DNA of 64,000 nucleotides from Cryptomeria japonica (lineage: Eukaryota; Streptophyta; Pinopsida; Cupressales; Cupressaceae), in contig NC_081415.1 in assembly GCF_030272615.1 (NCBI RefSeq), forward strand, positions 421,440,757 to 421,504,756. The letters run 5' to 3'. A program made the position numbers and the translations under genes. Positions 1 through 12,102 of the stretch are shown here, one piece after another. Numbering within the stretch: position 1 is the stretch's first letter; every line of letters starts with the position of its first letter. The notes beneath the pieces were generated by a model, which saw only the letters and a program-made list of their open reading frames with translations, was not told the DNA's origin and did not search any database.

Positions 1-2110
1 GGCATACATCCTCAAATATAGGTTGTCATCTACATGAGGAAGAGCATCACTCAAGCGCTTTTCCACCCAACCAAGACTTAACAGTCCCCTGTGCCTCTTC
101 TAACTAAAGCGGCCCAACCCTTCGACGAAGAGTTTGGTTTGGTAACCTCACAATAATATAGCTTTATGAGCATAGTGTTGCATCCTAATAACTAGAGCTA
201 CCATACATAGGTTACATTCTACATGTATGACGTTCCATGCCTAGTATGTAAACCTGGATCACAGTGAACGGACAATGTAGACAGAGGCAACCTACATTAC
301 TTTGGCCAAAGAATTCAACACCCTGTACTTTGAGTGAGAGTCGTATGTCCACCCACTTCATTGCTCTATTTGGTAAACTGACCATTTAACTATCCCATAT
401 TCATCCCATGAGTTAATAATAGGAAAAGTTTTAGGTTATTCCCAACCTTGGATAATCTAACCCTAGATCACCAACTCATTCATTCCTATATTCAAAGTTT
501 CACATCATAACATAATTCTAGTTTAACATTCTCATACATGAGTCTAATCATAAGATTACAAATTCTATCACACAAGCATACAAGTACTTCCAATAACACA
601 ATTTCTTTCTTTGTTTCAATTGAGCCTGTAATAAAGCTATCACACAATACCGACTCTTTCCTCCAAAGACACTAGCTCCACCACTATTCCATTAGCTTAG
701 AACTTCCAAGCCTTCTACAATAGTATCTATCCTATCCTCTCACACAATAACACTATTTCCTTTTCTCAACAATGAAAATATGAGCATAAAGCAAAATGAC
801 AAAATTAGACAAATGAAGCGGAATGGAATCGAATGGAATACCATTCTCCAAGGGAGTTCATCTATTTATACAAAAACACGAGAGACTTAATGCTACAATC
901 AAGCTCTCTTAATCGCCACAACTATCATGCTTATTGCCACCACTATGACTATGTGGCTACTCACTAACACTATGGTTGACACATAACAGTCCACCAAAAT
1001 AATACTATGAATCATCCTTTACTAAGTCAAATATGATGATTAATCAAACTCACTACTTACCTAAACAAATAGAACTCGATCTCTAAATTCCTATTAAAAA
1101 TATAAGTATAATAACTAGGTTGTTACCTAGTTAACTATCTCACATACTCCTAATCAGTAATCAATTTTGACTTCTACCTAATTACCATACTCTTATTGAC
1201 CAATTCTTATTAATATGAAATGGGTCGATGTTTTTAATCAAGTTATTGATCCCATTAAATTCATCCCTTGCAAAGTGGAAGGGGGTTGATATGCGTATCG
1301 CGCTTTACAAACAGCGCATGTATTGCATAAAGTAAAGGGAGAGGTGGTGGTGTTACCACCGCACCACCCTCCTAAGGAGTAGGGTGCGCCACCCTCCATG
1401 GTGGGCGCTCCTACCGTTCTCTACTTCACTCCCTCCACGTAGAGGTCGAGGTGAATGGGGTGCAGACCAAGTCAATCTGCAACGTGGGAAATAAAACATG
1501 CAGGCTGATATATATATAGCGAATACACAAAAGACTATTATTCAATAATCAAATAGTACTTATAATTATCGATATATATATATATATATATATTCATTGA
1601 TTATTATATAGATAGATAGATATGAAAGCACAAAGATTAAAACCTATAATAGAGATTTAATCCAACTCTTCAAACAAGGATATGACACATCACTAAACAT
1701 TACCAATTCGATAGAAGGCGACTTACCACTACCCAACTAATTCAACTCGTCTTGACCTAACTAGGTTGTGAGTGTGTGATAGCTCAATAAGGCACATATA
1801 TTAAGATCACCGAACCAAATTCCTCTCCTGAGTGATACTCTTCCTCTCCTCTGGAGGCTCATTCATTTCCTACATCCAACTTAGCACATCACAACAGTAG
1901 TCAGCTGTTATTAAAATATACATATATATATTCATCATATATTTCATATCAAAATATCATATTGATTGCATATTCATTCAATTGATTTCCAAGCAAAATA
2001 CATTTATATTCAAAACATATTTATGCGATAAAGCATTTTAACTAAACAAGTAAAAGTAAAATAGTAGCATCACAATGGAGTGTAACAAAATACGTTGACA
2101 TCAGTTGATA
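1..2110. other. Unassigned AT-rich region, no gene seen
   Basis: No reading frame of convincing length or recognisable motif was found on either strand. An (AT)n run lies at about 1572-1593. A GC-richer patch at about 1270-1450 has short inverted pieces built on a 'caccaccctcc' motif, which looks like LTR or other transposon sequence, but no ends could be fixed. Nothing here supports a host gene. Confidence 0.5.
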
Positions 2111-2114
2111 CTGT

Positions 2115-2790
2115 AGAGTTTGAAGATGCAAGCAAGCATAGTAACTCATCAGAAGTTTGATCTATGCAACCACGACTAGACCAGACAGTTCTCTCTAGAT
2201 TCATGCAACAATTGAGAGAGTCATTGGATAGCAATAAAGAGAGTTCTTCTTGACTTGAAGGGAATTCAAATTTTCTGTCTTCAAATACTCCAAGACAACA
2301 TATTTCAAACTGTTTGGATTTTTACAATTATACTATGTAGGTGATTTTGAAGATGGGAATTCTATTTGAGGTTCTTAATAAATTTGTGTTCAACAATCAT
2401 CGCTTGGAAGTCAGAGAAGCAGTTAGTGCCAGCTCTTTCTTCAATAGAAGTAGAATGTATGGCAGCTTGAGAGGCAATTGCAAAAATATTGTGGCTTAGA
2501 AGGATTCTTGAGGACTTGTAAGACATACAGGTTTTGTCAACACCACCCATGGTAGATAATACTTCCACAATCAAAATGGCAAGAAATCCAATTTTTCATG
2601 ACCCAACCAAGTACATCAACATGAAAAATCCATTTGATTAAACATTATGTGAAAGATGGCAGTGTCAAATTGATATATTGTCCAACTGCAAAGCAAGTAG
2701 TTGATATCCTGACAAAAACGCTTGGAAGAGAGAAATTTAAAAAGTTTAGATGCATGTTGGGTCTCGTCATAACCTTTGCAGATTAAGGTG
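2115..2790 (+). pseudogene. Ty1/copia RT-end and RNase H remnant (Copia-0)
   Basis: Translating across frames gives the end of a copia polyprotein. The pieces are a 'LSRFMQQ'-like segment near 2195, 'STIIAWKSEKQLVPALSSIE' near 2390-2450, 'NPIFHDPTKY' near 2590-2620, and 'VKDGSVKLIYCPTAKQVVDI' followed by 'LTKTLGREKFKKFR' near 2650-2750. These match the normal copia RNase H order. Several stops and frameshifts interrupt it, so it cannot be functional. A purine-rich stretch and a possible LTR start (TGTAACATTT, about 2793) follow, as expected for a 3' LTR, but the LTR's far end was not found. The upstream gag, PR, IN and most of RT are absent. Confidence 0.75.
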
Positions 2791-2792
2791 GA

Positions 2793-4900
2793 TGTAACAT
2801 TTTGTGCATAATCCTAGTTTATAGTATTTTATAAATATTTGTACTCTTGTAGAACTTTAACAATCATCTTGGAGATGAACTACTTCGCATCTCATTTTAA
2901 TTAATGGAAATCTAGGTTTGCATTCTTCATTTCTATTTTGTTGTCCATTTCTTGGCTTAACAAGAAAATCCCCTGAAACCCTAACATCTTGACAGTTCAA
3001 TACTTTAAATTTGACAAAACCTTTGTTCTTTAGCAAGCCTCTGTGGAAAATCTCCAATCATCTTGAATGCTTTGAAACCCTAGAGTGAATGAAAATATGC
3101 TTTTATGAATGCTTGGAATACCTCTTTTGTGTTGATAGAATGCCATTGTACTACATGTATTGACTGTTGACTTTATTAGACAAACCTTTATACTGTTGTC
3201 ACAATTTGGATATGATGATGATTACTTCCAAAACAAATCTAACCATTACCTTGAAGAAATGCCTGTTCAGACTTACCTTCTTGACATACTTTTTCTGCTT
3301 GTTAACTTTGCTTGAATTTTCTGAGTCAAAGCTTGGTTAAAGACGAGGACATTTGTTGAAAGGAGTATCAATAGTGGTTTGCTGGAGTCAAACTTCCATT
3401 CACCAATAATTCAAAACACACTGAATATTCACTGAAATTTTGCTGCTGCCATGGGAATGTATGCCAGATCATTGCTGATGAAATAAATTTGCTGCTGTTT
3501 TGTTGATTGTGTTCCACTGTATTCCCGTTCTACTCTTTTTGTATTCTGCTGCAATAAAATCTGATATGCTAAAAACTATTGGTGAAGATCTTTTTTGAAT
3601 TTGTTGTTTGACATTTTTGAATTTGTTGTTTGACATTCTACTCATTTGAATGTGACTCACCAGATACTGCGGCTTACTCATACTGCTTTGAAACAACTAA
3701 GTATGAGGAGAAATTATGAAGAACAAAAGTCTTTATTTAAACATGATTCAATGCTACTTCTAGCGCCCCTATGACCATCTATTGGGTGACCTTACAGCCC
3801 CTGCCACGAACAATGGTGGCTTTAAGCCACACTACCAATGGCTGAGTGGTTCTTATTTTAGGAATTTTCAAGGCTCCATTCGGGCTGATACAATAGATTT
3901 TGGTTACAATTTTTTTGAAAGTGTATAATTTTTTGTGCACTATCATTGGTGCAGTCTAACTTATTCCATTTTGTCACAAAATTATACTTTTAACATTGTG
4001 GCCTAATTAGGCTTCTGTGATACACTAAGATTAAGACCACTTTTCTGATTTGGCAAGTGACAACGATAATCTCACTAATTATAAAGTGCCATCATCTAAA
4101 TTTGCTGGGAGGATCTCTTGTTTGAGTTCATTTGGGAGTGTGTTGTGTTTGCTTGTAGTTCTTTTGTTGTGTGTTCTTGCTGTGGATAAACCTATTGTTT
4201 TTCTCCCACTTCCATATAACTAAACCACATGGGAAATATTAGGATGGAATTATCTTATGGCTCTTGGTTTCACTTAAAGTTGTTGGTCTTGGTGGAGGGA
4301 CGGGTACATGTTCCAGGTTCAGGTATTTCATACGACAATTGTTTTCCCTCGAGTACGAATATGGGTTTGTGTATATATATAATACATATATAATGTTTAA
4401 ATTTATATATATTTAAAATTCTAAAAATAGTAATAAGTAATACTCAAATTCAATTTTCATAATTGCTAATAAACAAAATTTTCAAATATTTAAATGCCTC
4501 ATAACTTGCAACACAAAAAATACCCATGAATTAAAATCCAACGATTTATAATTTAGTGATATGTCAAAGATTCAAATATCAATACAAAATGAAAATTACA
4601 ATCAATATTCAATAATCTTCATATGGCTGTTCAATGTCTTTGTCAAGAGCCTGATAGTTAACATTTGGTTCAACTTCATGAGAATCACAATCAACTATTG
4701 TAATAATCACCCCTAATTTTATTTTGAAATTGTCAACTGAAATGAAGCTACAATGCAATGTCCTTATCACTTTTTGATTACCCAATTCTTGACATGGGCA
4801 AGGTGAGAGCATTCAGTGTATAGGACCACACCGATTTAAAATGTAGTGACATTGAAAGAAACACACTAAGCGGCTAAGCTGGCCAGATCTTCACTTTTTC
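2793..4900. other. Probable decayed copia 3' LTR, then unassigned sequence
   Basis: Directly after the copia RNase H remnant the sequence starts TGTAACATTT, a plausible LTR start, but no matching 5' LTR or CA end could be placed. A perfect 22-bp tandem duplication of a 'gaatttgttgtttgaca' unit lies at 3592-3635. The rest, to 4900, holds only short chance reading frames. Confidence 0.35.
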
Positions 4901-4905
4901 AATAA

Positions 4906-5028
4906 AGTGTGCTATGCATGAACTAAAAGGAAAATGCTTCTACGCTTATTCAGCGGAGTGTGCAATTACAATAAGCGTAGACACTTTTCGCTTATTCGAT
5001 GAAGTGCCCTTACATAGCACAGTCACTT
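4906..5028. repeat. Fold-back (nested inverted repeat) element
   Basis: Two nested inverted repeats are visible. The inner arms CTACGCTTATT (4940-4950) and AATAAGCGTAG (4970-4980) are perfect 11-bp complements. The outer arms AGTGTGCTATG (4906-4916) and CATAGCACAGTCACTT (5013-5028) pair with a 2-base bulge. A direct repeat based on GCTTATTC occurs twice inside. It may be a small MITE-like or fold-back element. A 102-residue open frame that overlaps it (4914-5222) resembles nothing known and is probably chance. Confidence 0.45.
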
Positions 5029-5629
5029 CTGTCGAACATTATGTTGTCATTGATGTCAAAGGTGTAGTTAGTATGGTTGTTGATGTCATGGTATCTAGAA
5101 GGTTGCTGGAAGTTTATTTACTTCTAATGGAGTCATGGGTGTACGCGAATTATCATTATGTTCCCCTCGATTTCAAGTGTTCGGAAGATACAGTAATTTT
5201 AATTACTGTCATGTCATTTTAGAGCATTGGTGATCCAAATGAACAAAGTCAAGCTATGTTTGATACATCTTGTGTAGTATGTCACTAGTATCATCTAAAT
5301 CATGTTTCATTTGTTATCAAATATATGGAAGTATTCGCGGTATGTTTTTTAGGTTTGTCTCTTAGAATTTGTGCATACACTGGCAACTTGTTTTGTACTA
5401 CTTTCTATCGCAATGATGTTTTGAGGCTTGTGCTAAGTAAGGCTATACACAGACAAATCTATTGACTTTTCAAAGGTGAAGTTCAAGAAGAAGGAAAGTT
5501 AATGTCCGCATTATCCTCACTGAGACCTATTCTCAACTTGTTCTGGTGTTTCAGATGTATGCGCCAAAAGTATTGCATTATACAACAACTCGATGAAGTG
5601 TATGGATGTTCATTGAGATTGGTAGAGTG

Positions 5630-6386
5630 TGTTGGGTAATCCATAGTGTGTCCCCACTCCCGGAGTAACCTGTGGGCTTTAGGACCTAGCCGACTACACG
5701 TTTGATTGAGGAATTTGCATGTGGCTAACTTGCGGACAATATTGAATATGATCTAGGCTGACATGTAGTGGTAATTATTATTGGGAGGCATATATATTGC
5801 CAATCAGATTCATTTCAATGGGTTGTTGGTTGTTGAGGTTAGGAAAACTAATAACAGGCAAAAGTTTTGCAAATTTAATTCAGTGTGTGAACTCAATTGA
5901 AGATCTCATGCACAATATGAAGGTGTGTTGAAGTTGACCAGATCAGGAAGATGCTAAGGGTTCAACCTTGAAGGTCTGCATAACATATCTTTTGTATCTT
6001 CGTGTATTTGAGATTGGCGTCTTATATATTGAATTGGTGCTCAGATCTTGGATTAGGGGATTGGTGTCTCCTATAGGTTGGTGCCTGCAAATGTAATTGA
6101 GGATTGGTGTCTTTAGTAGGTTGGTGCCTACTATTGAGTATTGTAAGTTCTTTAATATCTTTTGTGAGGCTAGATTTGGGTAGTAGAGCCAAATAGCTAT
6201 TCTCATTGTGGTTTTCCTTCCAGTTTCCACATAAATCTAGTGTTCTTTATCTTGATGTGTGCTTGCTCATTGCTTAGTTATTTCAGTGATGCTTGGAGAA
6301 GTTATTAATGGTAATTAATGTTGAAATAATTTGGAATTGGCATATACTGATTCAAACCCCCCCTCCGTATATGTATGTGCTTAACA
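5630..6386 (+). mobile_element. 5' LTR of Copia-1
   Basis: The segment starts TGTTGGG and ends TTAACA, so the ends are TG...CA with a short terminal inverted repeat (TGTT/AACA). It lies immediately upstream of a copia-type primer-binding site and gag start. Its length of about 757 bp is ordinary for a copia LTR. The right end is well supported by the primer-binding site two bases on. The left end was chosen by motif because no 3' LTR copy exists in the window to compare. Confidence 0.55.
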
Positions 6387-6388
6387 AT

Positions 6389-6400
6389 TGGTATTAGAGC
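6389..6400 (+). other. Copia-1 primer-binding site
   Basis: TGGTATTAGAGC differs at one position from TGGTATCAGAGC, the usual plant copia site complementary to the 3' end of initiator tRNA-Met. It starts two bases after the LTR end and 44 bases before the gag ATG, the normal arrangement for priming minus-strand synthesis. Confidence 0.75.
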
Positions 6401-6443
6401 TAAGTTCCTTGGAAGAATCTTAATAGTTTGAGGTAGATCCAAG

Positions 6444-9400
6444 ATGGCACACTCAATTGCTCAAGAAGGTCTTTCTTTAAGCAAGGCACCTCTGTTTGAT
6501 GGATCCAAGCATGTGTTTTGGAGTGTAAGGATGAAAGCCTATTTGATGGCATTAGGGTTTGGTGTTTGACAAGAAGTTGTGGACAGCTATGAATTTCTTG
6601 ATAATTCCTCAAGAGATCAAGTCGGAAAGAAGGCTTGTGAGAATAATGCCAAGGCGAGAAATGCTATCTTGTGTTATTTAACATTGAGTTTGTAAAGATA
6701 ATGCGTTGTAGGACCGCAAAGGAAGCGTGGGATAAATTGTACTATCTATGAAGGAGATTACAAGATCAAACAAGGAAATCTTCATACCTACCAAGGTCAG
6801 TTCAAGAGTCTGAAAGTGAAGGAAGAAGAAGACATTGCTACCTTCTACTCTGAGTTGATGAAATCGTCAATACCATTAGAGGACTCGTGAAGAGATGAAA
6901 GCTGCAGTGACTGTGAAAAAGGTACTCAAATTCCTTCCCCCAAGTTTTGATCCCAAAGTTTCTGTAGTTGAAGAGGCTAGAGATTTGAATACTCTTAACT
7001 CTGGATGAGTTACATGGAGTCTTGAATGCATATGAGATGAAGATTGATACCGATAAATCTTTAAGGAAAGAGGAAGCATTCAAAGTGTTCAAGAAACATG
7101 AAGATCTAGACTCTAATGATGAATTAGATCCGAACGAAGAAAAATTTGTCAGAAAATTGTAGAGAGGTTCCGGAAAGTACAAAGGTAAGTTGCCTTTCAA
7201 ATGTTTTAATTGTGGTAAAGTAGGTCATTTCATGGCTAAGTGTCCATATAGAGATTGTAATAACGAATATCAAAAGAACTAGAAGAAGTCCATGCCCAAG
7301 AAGAAAAGATTTTAGAGGAATTAGAAAAGTTCTTCACCAATGAAGAAAGCTATTCATCGGATAAAGAAGATCAATGTACCTCCAAGAATGAAGGTGAAAA
7401 GGAAAAGGCCCTATTCATGGCTATGGAAATTGTAGAGGGTGATACAAGAGGTATGAAATTCGGAAATGAAGATGATGAGTTGGATCTTGTGGAAGAATTA
7501 TAATGTGCCAACAAAGAAATCAAAAGATTGAAGAATAGAATTATGGATGAAGTGAAGGCTAAAAACAGTTATCTCATATCTTGAAAATGTAGATTAGTTG
7601 ACCATTGATTTGAAGATACAAGTGGAAGAGGCAGAGAGGATAGAAGAGGTTACGACTGAAAGGTTACTGACAAGAGATAAGGACGATGAAAAACTTGAAA
7701 CAAAAGTTGCAACTTTGAGAAAGGATCTAGTGAAAGCAAACAATCAGCTAAAATTAAAGTTTGGAAAAAGCACAAATATCTTATATGAGATCACAAGTAG
7801 TCAAAGTTTGCTACATATCACGACCGTATTGGATTTAATAAGATATAGCACAGTAAGATGACAAAGCAATCCATGAAGATAGTTGCTAAGAATCTAGAAG
7901 AGGATGGCTTCTAAAGTTCAAGATTTGAACAAACTCAGGCAACCAAAGACAACAAGAAGGAAGATGACAGTTTTACTAAGTGCATAGACAAAAAAGGAGG
8001 TTTGGAAAGCAAAATTCAAGAGGACAAGCATACAATACCGGGTTCAGTTAGTCCTTTTCTGGTTACTATTTTGATTGCAATCAATTTGGTCATAATACGA
8101 TAAATTGTAGAAGGGTTCTCGTGAGAAGGAATAATTTTGTGATCAAAAATGTTTTTGCACCTTTATTTGATTGCAATATTTTCTATCACAAGTGCAACAA
8201 TTTTGGGCATAGTGCAAGACATCATGGGACTAATTTTGTAAGTTCTCCTTAGTTAGATATAAAAGAAAATGGTTCAACAAACTAGAATAGTGGAACAAAG
8301 AAGGTTTGGAAAAGGAAGCCATAAGGACAAAGATAAGAAAGATCTATGATTGCTTAGATTGCACTTCATGCTTAAAAGGAGAATAATTTATGGATCATTA
8401 GTAGTAGATGCTCAAGTCACATGACTAGAGACAAAAGCAAATTCATGCACTTCAAAAGGTTTGATGGAGGAGCTATTACACTTGGGAACAATTCAGTTGC
8501 AAAAGTTATTGGTAAGGGTACTTTGAGTCTTGATGGTGGAAAAACCAAAACCTATGATGTTATGTATTTAGAAGGTTTGAAACATAATCTTCTAATTGTG
8601 AGTCAGATGTGTGACAAAGGTTACAACCTTTAATTCAATGCAAATGGATGTGAATTAGGAAAAATAGCACACTAGTGAATTGATTGCGGAACGAAGCAAG
8701 ATAGACAATGATGTTTATCATCTCAATGAAGTCAATGGACAAAACTATTCTGCAAACAAAGGGAAGAAAGTTGGCTTTGGCATAGAAGGTTGGGACATAT
8801 CAATTTTGATGATCTTATGAAGATTAGTTCAAAAGGTGTAGTAAGAGACATGCCTAAGATCAAGAAGCCTCGATCTATTAGCTGCAAACCATGTCATGAA
8901 GGAAAGCAAACAAAAACTAGATTTCCAACCAAGGAATATTCTACTACAAAACTCTCAGATTTGATTCATACAGATTTGTGAGGACGAATGAGAATAAATA
9001 GTCTACAAGGTGAGAGGCATTTTATGATGCTCATTGATGATTATTCTAGAATAACTTAATTACAGAAAAATCACAAGTTTTTGGAAAATTGAAAGCATTT
9101 AAAAAAATGATAGAAAGTGAGATAGGCAGGACAATCAAATATTTAAGATTAGATAGAGGTAGAGAATTTACTTTTGATAGATATGAAAAGTTTTGTTAGA
9201 AGCATGGAAATTGGAGACAATATTTTGCCCCTAGGACTCCTCAACAAATGGAGTAGCGCAAAGAAGGAACAAGACTGTATAGGAGATGGCAAGAACAATG
9301 TTGAACCAAGCCATGTTACTGGACCTGTACTAGAGAGAGGTTGTTCAGACAATAGTGTACATTTTGAATAGAGCACAAATTAGGACAATGACTCAAAAGG

Positions 9401-10295
9401 GAGATCAATGTCTGTTAGGCATCTTAGGATATTTGGAAGTAAGTTTTATATCAAAAGGGATGAAGAAAGTTTGGGTAAGTTTGATTCTAGATTTGATGAA
9501 GGCATTTTTCTTGTTTATTCTATGAGAAGCAAGTCTTATAGATGTTATAATAAAATATTGCTAATAATTGTTGAAAGTGCTAAAGTGAGTATTGATGAGA
9601 CAATACAGGCAAATGAAGTTTTGAATGAAGATGACTGTGATGAATCATTCCGAATTGGTGACGAGTTAATTGGAAGTGAATATGAAAATATAGCTACACA
9701 GACTTGGGCCAAATATGTTGAGAAGAATCACTCTAAAGATTAGATAATTGGAGATAAAGATAGTGGAGTTCAAACTTGGAGAAGGACTGAGAAGGCAAAT
9801 GAATAGGTACACTTTGTTTTATTATAAAAAATTGAACCAAGTACTTTTGCAGAAGCTAGCAAAGATAAAGGATGGCTAGAGGCGATGGAAGAAGAGCTAA
9901 ATCAGAATGAAAAGAATAAAACTTGGGATCTGGTTCCAAGACCTAAGGATAAGAATGTCATAGGCACCAAATGGGTTTTTAGAAACAAATTGAATGAAAA
10001 TGGAAAAGTGATAAGGAATAAGGCCAGACTTGAATGCAAAGGCTATGCTCAAGTAGGAGTTGATTTTGAGGAGACATTTGCTCCGGTAGCAAGATTGGAG
10101 TCAATGAAAATGTTTCTTGCATTATCAACTTTCAAGAATTTCAAAGTATACCAGATGAATGTCAAATCAGCATTTTTGAATGGCAAGTTGGAGGAAGAAG
10201 TATACATTGAACAATTGGAAGGTTTTCAACTTTTAGGAAATTTGGATTTTGTATGCAGATTGAAGAAGGCTTTCTATCCTTCCAAGTTCGCTGAC
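6444..10295 (+). pseudogene. Copia-1 gag-pol polyprotein, broken
   Basis: This is the remains of one copia gag-pol reading frame. Gag begins MAHSIAQEG at 6444 and contains the 'PLFDGSKHVFWSVRMKAYL' capsid start. A CX2CX4HX4C zinc knuckle (CFNCGKVGHFMAKC) is at 7202-7243. Two further knuckle-like segments near 8060-8220 are damaged. The protease region near 8390-8420 reads WIISSRCSSHMT, so the catalytic Asp is lost. Integrase pieces follow: a GAG-pre-integrase stretch with 'GHINFDDLMKI' near 8790, CX2C at 'CKPCHEGKQ', and 'LIHTDL' plus 'LIDDYSRIT' near 8960-9055. RT starts near 9840 with 'WDLVPRPKDKNVIGTKWVFR' (about 9925-9985) and stops abruptly after 'CRLKKAF' near 10275, where Copia-2 begins. 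Many stops and frameshifts show it is old. It is closer in sequence to Copia-3 than to Copia-2. Confidence 0.85.
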
Positions 10296-10619
10296 TAAAT
10301 TCGCATAAGGCTAACGGCTTATGGTATGTTTTCTTGGTGAAGATAATAATATATTTGAAGTGTGAAATGAATCTTGTTTATATACAAGATTCATGTTCAA
10401 GTTTTCCCCAAGTCGACTTTAACAAAATTGCCGCCATTTTACATATTTTAAGTTTGCCCTTTTTGGCGCCTACATAAATTGCAAGTTATACCACGTTACA
10501 TTTTGGGCCCAGCCCTATTAGACATGTAATCGCTTAACCTTATTACAATATGATTAATATTTTAATTGCCACTAGGCATCATTAAAATATAATCCGAACT
10601 TAGCTATCCATTTTCAACA
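10293..10619 (-). mobile_element. 3' LTR of Copia-2
   Basis: Read on the minus strand, a polypurine tract is followed immediately by TGTTGAAAATGG at 10619, a standard LTR start. The LTR runs towards lower coordinates for about 330 bp until Copia-1 sequence resumes near 10280. The low-coordinate end (plus-strand TG near 10293) is a guess. No 5' LTR of this element survives in the window for comparison. Confidence 0.5.
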
Positions 10620-10629
10620 CTCCCTCTTA
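10620..10629 (-). other. Copia-2 polypurine tract
   Basis: The minus strand reads CTAAGAGGGAG directly before the TGTTGAAA start of the LTR. A purine run abutting the 3' LTR is the plus-strand primer site of LTR retrotransposons. Confidence 0.65.
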
Positions 10630-10687
10630 GCTAGAGAGGATTATAACAAGCTATCACATATTGTAATAATACATCATGAACCTCTTC

Positions 10688-10870
10688 ATCTTACATTGCC
10701 CGCAGAGGATGAAGGGTGACCTGCTAGAAACCAACAAAACTTCCCATCTTACATTGCCCGCAGAGGATGGATCCACCTTGCATTGCCCGCAGAGGGTGAA
10801 AGAGGTCTTTCACCTCAACCTTCTACCAGAAAAAGAAATACTTTCACCTTGCATTGCCCGCAGAGGGTGG
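10688..10870. repeat. Short interspersed repeats built on TTGCCCGCAGAGG
   Basis: Four copies of a roughly 20-bp motif, 'acattgcccgcagaggatg' or 'gcattgcccgcagagggtg', occur at about 10691, 10752, 10783 and 10850. Spacing is uneven. They sit in the untranslated stretch between the Copia-2 stop codon and its polypurine tract. Confidence 0.7.
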
Positions 10871-10890
10871 AGGATGCAAACTAAATTGCA

Positions 10891-11279
10891 TTACTGAGAT
10901 TGAGACTCCCTCTCAATCAATGCTGTGTTCTCCACAATTCCAAGCTTCTCTCTGAAGTACTCAAACTTCACTCGAGCTAGAGGCTTGGTGAGAACATCTG
11001 AAACATGTTCATCAGTGCTAATATATTTCAGCTGGATGGCACCTCTTTGTGCCATATCACGAATATAGTGATAATGAGTTTCCACATGTTTTGACCTGTC
11101 ATGAAACACGGGATTATTAGACATTTTAATACAACTCTGATTATCACAATAAATAATAGTGGATTCCCAAGGTTGTCCAAACAACCCAGCAAGAAGTTTG
11201 CGAAGCCAAACTGCTTCTCTAGTTGCCACACTTGAGGCAATGTATTCAGCTTCTGCAGTACTTAATGCAATTGAGGACT
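10891..11279 (-). pseudogene. Copia-2 RNase H, C-terminal part
   Basis: This is the 3' piece of Copia-2 pol, separated from the rest by the LTR3 solo LTR. It shows 'SIALSTAEAEYIA', 'WLRKLL', 'IIYCDNQSCIKMSNNPVFHD', 'RSKHVETHYHYIRD' and 'DVLTKPLARVKFEYFR', the conserved C-terminal half of copia RNase H. It ends with a normal stop at 10891, upstream of a polypurine tract and LTR. If LTR3 and one copy of its 5-bp target duplication are ignored, the reading frame continues from the 16054-16473 segment without loss, so the split is a clean insertion. Confidence 0.9.
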
Positions 11280-12012
11280 TGTTGGTGTTTGTTTTATCAT
11301 CTACCAAACATTAGAATAAGATACCCGAAGGTATTCTATCCTCTCCTGAAAAATCACTACTGATTCCAAGGTCTATATGTGCGAACAAGCGACTTTAGTG
11401 AAATAGCTTCTTGGGTAGTGTATGCTGAAAATATCAAGGGGGACTTACATTAACAAATGTCTTTGAACTGTTGGACTTAGACGGATTTAGCAATTTTAAG
11501 CTCTCTTTTTTTTTAGATTTTCTGGGATTTAAACTTTCAAAAAGGAGAAAAGAGATAGGGTTTGAGAAAGCTAATCTAATCCTACGAACTCTGGAGACGG
11601 TATCAATTGGGTGCTCTCGAGAAACCAAACTTTGCTTCGCCACACTAAGGACAACTACACAAAGCCGGTGCAATCTTCAATGGGTTGTGCTTATGATCGA
11701 GATGTTGGGATGCACAGAGGATGGGCTCAGACTAACTTTGCACAGTGAAATGGAAATCATCCATTCACCAAAAGTATGAGCAGAGATACACCATCAATTA
11801 ACACTTATCAAATCCTTCATTCAATTCTAATAACATGGAAGCAAATCTAAATAAACTTTAAGTGTTGAGGAAATTGAAACCATGCTAATCATTCAAACAA
11901 TAGGGATTACAAAGCCTTAAGAGAAAGTGCACATGCAATATATTATTCGAAAAATGACCTTCACGCAACAATATGTCAAAAACCTCATACTCTCCAAATG
12001 AGAGGAGGTAGC

Positions 12013-12102
12013 TTTATATAGTTTTTCAAAAATAAATGAACGATCGAGATCAAACAGTGATCAAGGACCCAGATTGAAAGCTACAAACCCTAATTAGGGT
12101 TT
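12013..12102 (-). promoter_or_regulatory. LTR3 core promoter: inverted telobox plus TATA
   Basis: AAACCCTAATTAGGGTTT at 12085-12102 is a perfect 18-bp palindrome made of two head-to-head telobox-like units. TATATAAA (plus strand 12013-12020) lies about 65 bp downstream in LTR sense. The same pair with the same spacing occurs in LTR1 and LTR2, which supports a promoter role and places the transcription start about 0.7 kb from the LTR end. Confidence 0.65.

Noticed and set aside
4914..5222. 102-codon plus-strand frame as a host gene
   Set aside because: It overlaps the fold-back element, has no recognised motif and no splice or promoter context.
7598..7861. Separate small coiled-coil gene
   Set aside because: It is the Lys/Glu-rich middle portion of Copia-1 gag-pol, as shown by the matching segment in Copia-3.
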